A DNA stretch of 64,000 nucleotides from Euryodendron excelsum (Eukaryota > Streptophyta > Magnoliopsida > Ericales > Pentaphylacaceae), in NCBI GenBank assembly GCA_033060915.1, contig CM065381.1:34853836-34917835 (forward strand). Reading direction: 5' to 3'. This document shows, piece by piece, positions 60,101 to 64,000 of this stretch. Position 1 is the first letter of the stretch; each line of letters opens with the position of its first letter. A program made the translations under genes and the position numbers. Below the pieces are notes generated by a model that was not told the DNA's origin, made no database searches, and saw nothing but the letters and a program-made list of their open reading frames with translations.

Positions 60101-61546
60101 TTTCTTAAGTTAAATCTTTCTAAACCTAAATCCTTCCAAATTCTAAACTTTCCAAAACTTCAAAATCTTTTCAAATCTAAAACTTTTCTAAACTCAAAAC
60201 TTTCTTAATTCAAGACTTTCTTAAGTTAAAACTTTCTTAATTCAAAACATTTCTAAATTCAACACTCTCCTATTTTAAAACCTTCCCTAATTTTGAAACT
60301 TTCCAATTTGCAAAACTTCCTTATTTCAAAACCTTCCTAAAGTGAAAACTTTTCTAAACCTAAAACTTTCCTAATTCAAAACTTTCTTAATTTGAAACTT
60401 TCCAAAAATGAAACTTTCGTAATTCGAAACTTTCCTAAATCAGACCTTTCTGAATTCGAACATTTCCTAAAATCCAATCTTTCCAAATCTTTCAAGTCCA
60501 ATATTGGAGTCGAATCTTTCTAAATCTCAAGTCTTTCCTAGGTCTCCTATGTTTCCTAAGTCTAGGTTTCTTAAACCTCCATATTTCCAAAACAAGTCCA
60601 ATCTTTTCCAAAATTTCAAATTCCAATCTCCTCTTCTTATTTCAAATCAAATTCAATCTCTTTCTTCCAATCAAACATTCTATTTCCAATCGGACTCTTG
60701 TCCGTACTACGACTGACCTGATTCCCCCAAAGGGATACGTAGGCAACCTTCATAGGCGCGGTCATAACACTTTTCAAACTTTCAATTCCACCCTCATGAG
60801 TGCGGTTTCCACATTTTTCAAATCTCAAATTCCAATCTATTTTCAAAATTCCAATTTCAAAATTTCTATTTTCAAATTTCTCTTTCCAAATTTTCAAACT
60901 TTTCAATTTCAATTCCATCTCTTCAAATTTATTTTCAAATCAAATCAATTTCAAATCAATCTCTTTTCAAATCTATTTTTCAATTCTCTTAACTTGCACT
61001 TGCATATCATGCATCATGTTAGTTTCCTTTCAAGCATTGTTTTTCAAAGTAGATAGGATTGGCCAATAGTTAGTTGAAGACTCTCATAGGTGAATCTAGG
61101 GTAGATTGACATGTGGGTACCGAAAAGGCGGGGTAGGGTGATGGCTTAGTGCGTCTTCCCTACACCTAACCAACCTCCGAACCTAGAATTACTGATTTCA
61201 AAGACCAAAAAGGAGTTATTTTCCAACAAGGGCTAAATGTTTTTCACAGGTTGCTAAACAACCTGTTTTCTTAAAAACCCTCTCTTAAGGAGATATTTTC
61301 AAAACCTCTTTCCAAAAACCCTAAGTGTAGTTTTCGGATTATTCTTAGTTTTTAGGTGACCTAACTCACCTTAATCAAGTTAGGTGGCGACTCCAAATCT
61401 TTTTCAAAAGCCCTTTATTCAAACCCAATTTTCAATTCAAACCTAGTCGCACTCATTCTTCTAAGAGGGTGAGTTCTAACGAGAGAGTACAGCATTTTTC
61501 CCGCTTGTGTGAGTATTCCTCGAGTGCGAAAAATCTGGGCGTGACA
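57142..61546 (+). mobile_element. Solo LTR S4 (A2 subfamily with B-like start)
   Basis: A 4405-bp LTR runs from TGTAAGCACCCC to GGGCGTGACA. The flanks are ACCAG (57137-57141) and ACTAG (61547-61551), a 5-bp TSD with one C/T change. The homologous unoccupied site in E1 (2577-2590) supports CTAG as the original. The first ~100 bp (ATTTTTGCTCGCTCGGCAATC) resemble family B and the rest follows A2. It lacks the 81-bp and 29-bp arrays, going from the start directly into 155-bp modules (57295-57800). Promoter (58034-58156), leader module (58566-58745), G-poor tract and terminal hairpin are intact. Confidence 0.87.
58034..58156 (+). promoter_or_regulatory. S4 core promoter: GGCGCC inverted repeats plus TATAAATA
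   Basis: Three inverted repeats (arms TGGCGCCAC/GTGGCGCCA, mostly intact) are followed by TATAAATACAGAGCC at 58149. This is one of the best-preserved copies, with S2. Confidence 0.7.
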
Positions 61547-61984
61547 ACTAGGTAATATATGCAAAATGCAAATGCAAGTGAGCGCACCAAGTGTGTGTGA
61601 AGTTTTCAAAAATGGAGGAAAGGACCCAACAACACACATCACATCCTGTTCATTCATCACATACATGAAAATAAATTATGACATAAAATAAAATGTGAAC
61701 AAAGGTCCACCTACAAAAGAAAATGCAAAGACTTAGTGACTTTTCGAAGAACTCAATGCATAGTAAAATGGATGGTTAATGCAAGAGTATGAATGCAAGC
61801 AATGAATGCAAGTGATGACACTTATTTGAAAATCATTTTCGAAAACAATATTTCTTTTGGAAGCTTAGACAGATTTGAGAAGTGGATAAAACTGGGCAAA
61901 GTAATCGGAGATTCTGGGTGAGTGAAAGGTGAAGACACATGTCAATCACCTAACCCTCTAAGTGTCCCCAGTGGAGTCGCCAGC
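61547..61984 (-). mobile_element. E3 internal region, PBS-proximal part
   Basis: Non-coding sequence lies between S4 and the PBS, homologous in reverse to E1 2197-2590. It shares the stretch GGACACTTAGAGGGTTAGG immediately after the PBS. Tandem GAATGCAAG words occur near 61770-61815. Confidence 0.75.
61964..61982 (-). promoter_or_regulatory. E3 primer-binding site (tRNA-Arg), perfect
   Basis: On the minus strand, two bases after the LTR CA end, the sequence is TGGCGACTCCACTGGGGAC. It is complementary over all 19 nt to the 3' end (with CCA) of plant tRNA-Arg(ACG) as I recall it. This is the strongest evidence for Ogre/Tat affinity. Confidence 0.88.
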
Positions 61985-64000
61985 TGTCGCACCCCGATTT
62001 TTGGCCAAGTCCTTTCGGCTTAGGAAAAAGCACGGAACTCAGTCATTAGAACTTATCCTCCTAGAAGGACGAGTGTGACTAAGTTTGAACTTGAAAAAGG
62101 TTTGGAAAATGGCTTTTTAAAAATAAATAGGAGTCACCACCTAACTTGATTAAGGTGAGTTAGCTCACCTAAAACTAAGTGTTAATCTGAAAATTAAACT
62201 CAGGGTTTTTGAAAAAGGTTCTGAAAAACTCGAGAGAGAGAGGGTTTTTGAGAAAATAGGTTGTTTGGCAACCTTTAGAAAGTTTTAAGCCCTTTTTTTA
62301 AAGTAACTCCATTTAAATCATTCGAAAATAGAAATCTATGGTTTGGGAGTTGGTTATGTATAGGGAAGATATCCTAGGATCATTAAACTACCTCGCCCTT
62401 TCGGTACCTACATGTCTAATCACCCTTTGTTCACTCACTAGAATAACTGGTTACCATTATCTACTTAATATCCACTTTAGAATTTTGCAAATGGGGTTTA
62501 GTCATCACTTTTTTGATGAATGATGCATGATGCAAGTTTTGGAAGAAGTTTGAAAACATGGGAGTTTTGAAGGAGTTTGAGATAGAAACTTTGAATTGAT
62601 AGAAATTTTTGAAAAGGGGATTGGAGTTGAAATAGAAGTTATGACCACATTATTTTAGGTTGCCTATGTATCTCATTTGGCGAGGATCAGGTCATTTGTA
62701 GTTCAAATGAAAAATAGGCGCATTAGGGCCTTTGAAATGTTTAAAGATGCTTTGAGGTCTTTGGAATGGCTTGAAGACACTTTGTGGTCTTTGGAAAAAT
62801 GACTTGAGAATTTTGACTCGAAGTCGGATGTTGGAGTATTTTTAGAATAGAACTTGAAGATTTTTGAAAATGCTCTTAAAATAAGGTTTTGGGGTGTTTT
62901 GAAATGTTTTCGAAGCAACTCAAGGGAGTTTTGGAAGTGTCTTCAAATAACTCAAGAGAGTTTTGAAAATGTTTTGAAGTCTTGTTTTGAAAACCTTGGA
63001 GGTAGGGTTTTGAAGTGTTTTAACAGATTTGTCTCAAAAAAGTTTTTGAAAATAGTTTTTGAAAACGCCTAGGGCTTTGGGACCCTAGTATGGACAACCT
63101 TGGAGGTTGTACTTAATATATCACCTTCCCTTGAAATCCCTTACCATAAAAGAGGTAGGGACACCTTAGGGTTGTGAATTCTTGAAAACATTTTTGGGAA
63201 TAGTTTTTGAAAAATGGAGACATTTTTAAAGATAGAGTGTAAGAATATTTGAAAGGATTTGGAGTTAGTTTTTTAAATCTTAAGAGAGTAGGATGTCTTT
63301 GAAAAATAGGTTATGAGAATAGTTTTAAATTGAAAGATCATTTAAAAGGGGTCCTTGAGTTGGAACCTTGAAGCATACTAACCTAGTCGGGTTGACCTAA
63401 AGTTAACTAACTTGGGTTAGATTGACCTAGGGTTAATTAACTAGGGTTTGGTTAACCTAGGGTGAAGGTGGCCTAGGGTTAACAAACTTGGGTTAGGTTA
63501 ACCTAGGGTTGGTCAACTAGGGTCAAGTTAACCAAGGGTGGGATTGAACTAGGGTTTAGTTAGCCCAGGGTTAATTAGCTATGTTAGGTTAACCTAGGGT
63601 TTGGTTGACATAAGGTTGGACAACTAGGGTTAAGTTAACCTAGGGTTGGAAGGTGGTTTTGAAAGGTGGTTTTATGCATTTTTTAAAAGAGTTTTGGAAA
63701 ACAAATCATGTTATGTGAAGGACTTTGGTATACAACCCTTTTGAAGATCATTTCCATGAACATTTGACTCTAGCTAAGAATATTGTTTATATGGTTAGTG
63801 CTTGAAAACCATTCCGGAGAAGGTTTCCTTTGGACCATTATAACCCTTGTCTTGAGAAGAGTAGGAAAATCAACACAATAATGGCAACTTTTTGGAAAAC
63901 CTTTTTTAATACAAAGATGGTGAGAATGAACTTTTGAAAACCATTTTTGATAAGAAGATTTTGAAAACCATTTCTAAAGGAAACCATTATAACAAGTTAG
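61985..64000 (-). mobile_element. E3 5' LTR, CA-end portion (family B)
   Basis: This is the reverse-orientation LTR next to the PBS, starting TGTCGCACCCCG and running off the window. It aligns with 27165-28342 and then 45729-46445, so it is the sister of the 3' LTR. It preserves the empty site for E2 at 63163-63167. It includes the hairpin/PBS-like region (62125-62165), with one mismatch in the decamer, and the TTAACCTAGGG repeats (63385-63640). Its CA end (GGGGTGCGACA) and the TG end of the same LTR (TGTAAGCACCCC) form an imperfect terminal inverted repeat of about 11 bp. Confidence 0.87.

Noticed and set aside
61964..61982. tRNA-Arg gene fragment
   Set aside because: Only the 19 nt complementary to the tRNA 3' end are present, directly beside an LTR end. 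It is a primer-binding site.

Overview
The window is plant DNA made almost entirely of nested LTR retrotransposons. I find no intact host gene. The elements belong to a very-long-LTR type. LTRs run 4.4-5.8 kb, begin TGTAAGCACC, end in GCGACA or a variant, and are flanked by 5-bp target-site duplications (TSDs). Two primer-binding sites match the 3' end of plant tRNA-Arg by the sequence I recall, and the 3' LTRs are preceded by polypurine tracts. Huge LTRs with tRNA-Arg priming point to the Ogre/Tat branch of Ty3/gypsy. The host is probably a eudicot with a large, repeat-rich genome; I cannot name the species. No gag, protease, RT, RNase H or integrase reading frame is visible, so the elements look like non-autonomous (LARD-like) derivatives.

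Layout. Element E1 (+) has its 5' LTR at 1-2196 (start outside the window), PBS at 2199, internal sequence at 2197-6471, 11689-12182 and 17935-20457, and its 3' LTR at 20458-25421. Two solo LTRs are nested in it: S1 (-, 6472-11688) and S2 (+, 12183-17934). Positions 25422-25913 hold a fragment of the antisense gene found in E1, interrupted by the start of another LTR (25914-27164). That LTR is interrupted by element E3 (-), which runs from 27165 past the window end. E3's 3' LTR (27165-28342 plus 45729-50506) contains the whole of element E2 (-, 28343-45723, TSD ACCTT) and a small unrelated solo LTR, S5 (48204-49337, TSD AGGAG). E2 contains solo LTR S3 (+, 35027-39722, TSD TGCAA). E3's internal region (50507-61984) contains solo LTR S4 (+, 57142-61546). 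E3's PBS is at 61964-61982 and its 5' LTR begins at 61985.

The only protein-like sequence is an extra gene lying antisense to the retrotransposon between the PPT and the middle of the internal region. In E2 it encodes a recognisable Plant Mobile Domain (PMD, aminotransferase-like) protein, now broken by a frameshift, two stop codons and S3. In E1 the gene has a homologous leader and first intron but a different or highly diverged coding part. The LTR core promoter (three GGCGCC inverted repeats, then TATAAATA) has a partial counterpart just upstream of the antisense gene, which suggests shared promoter architecture.

The remaining sequence is tandem arrays (29, 81, about 155, about 50 and about 60 bp), strongly strand-asymmetric G-poor LTR sequence, a Tourist-like MITE with a verified empty site, and a 37-nt poly-G run.
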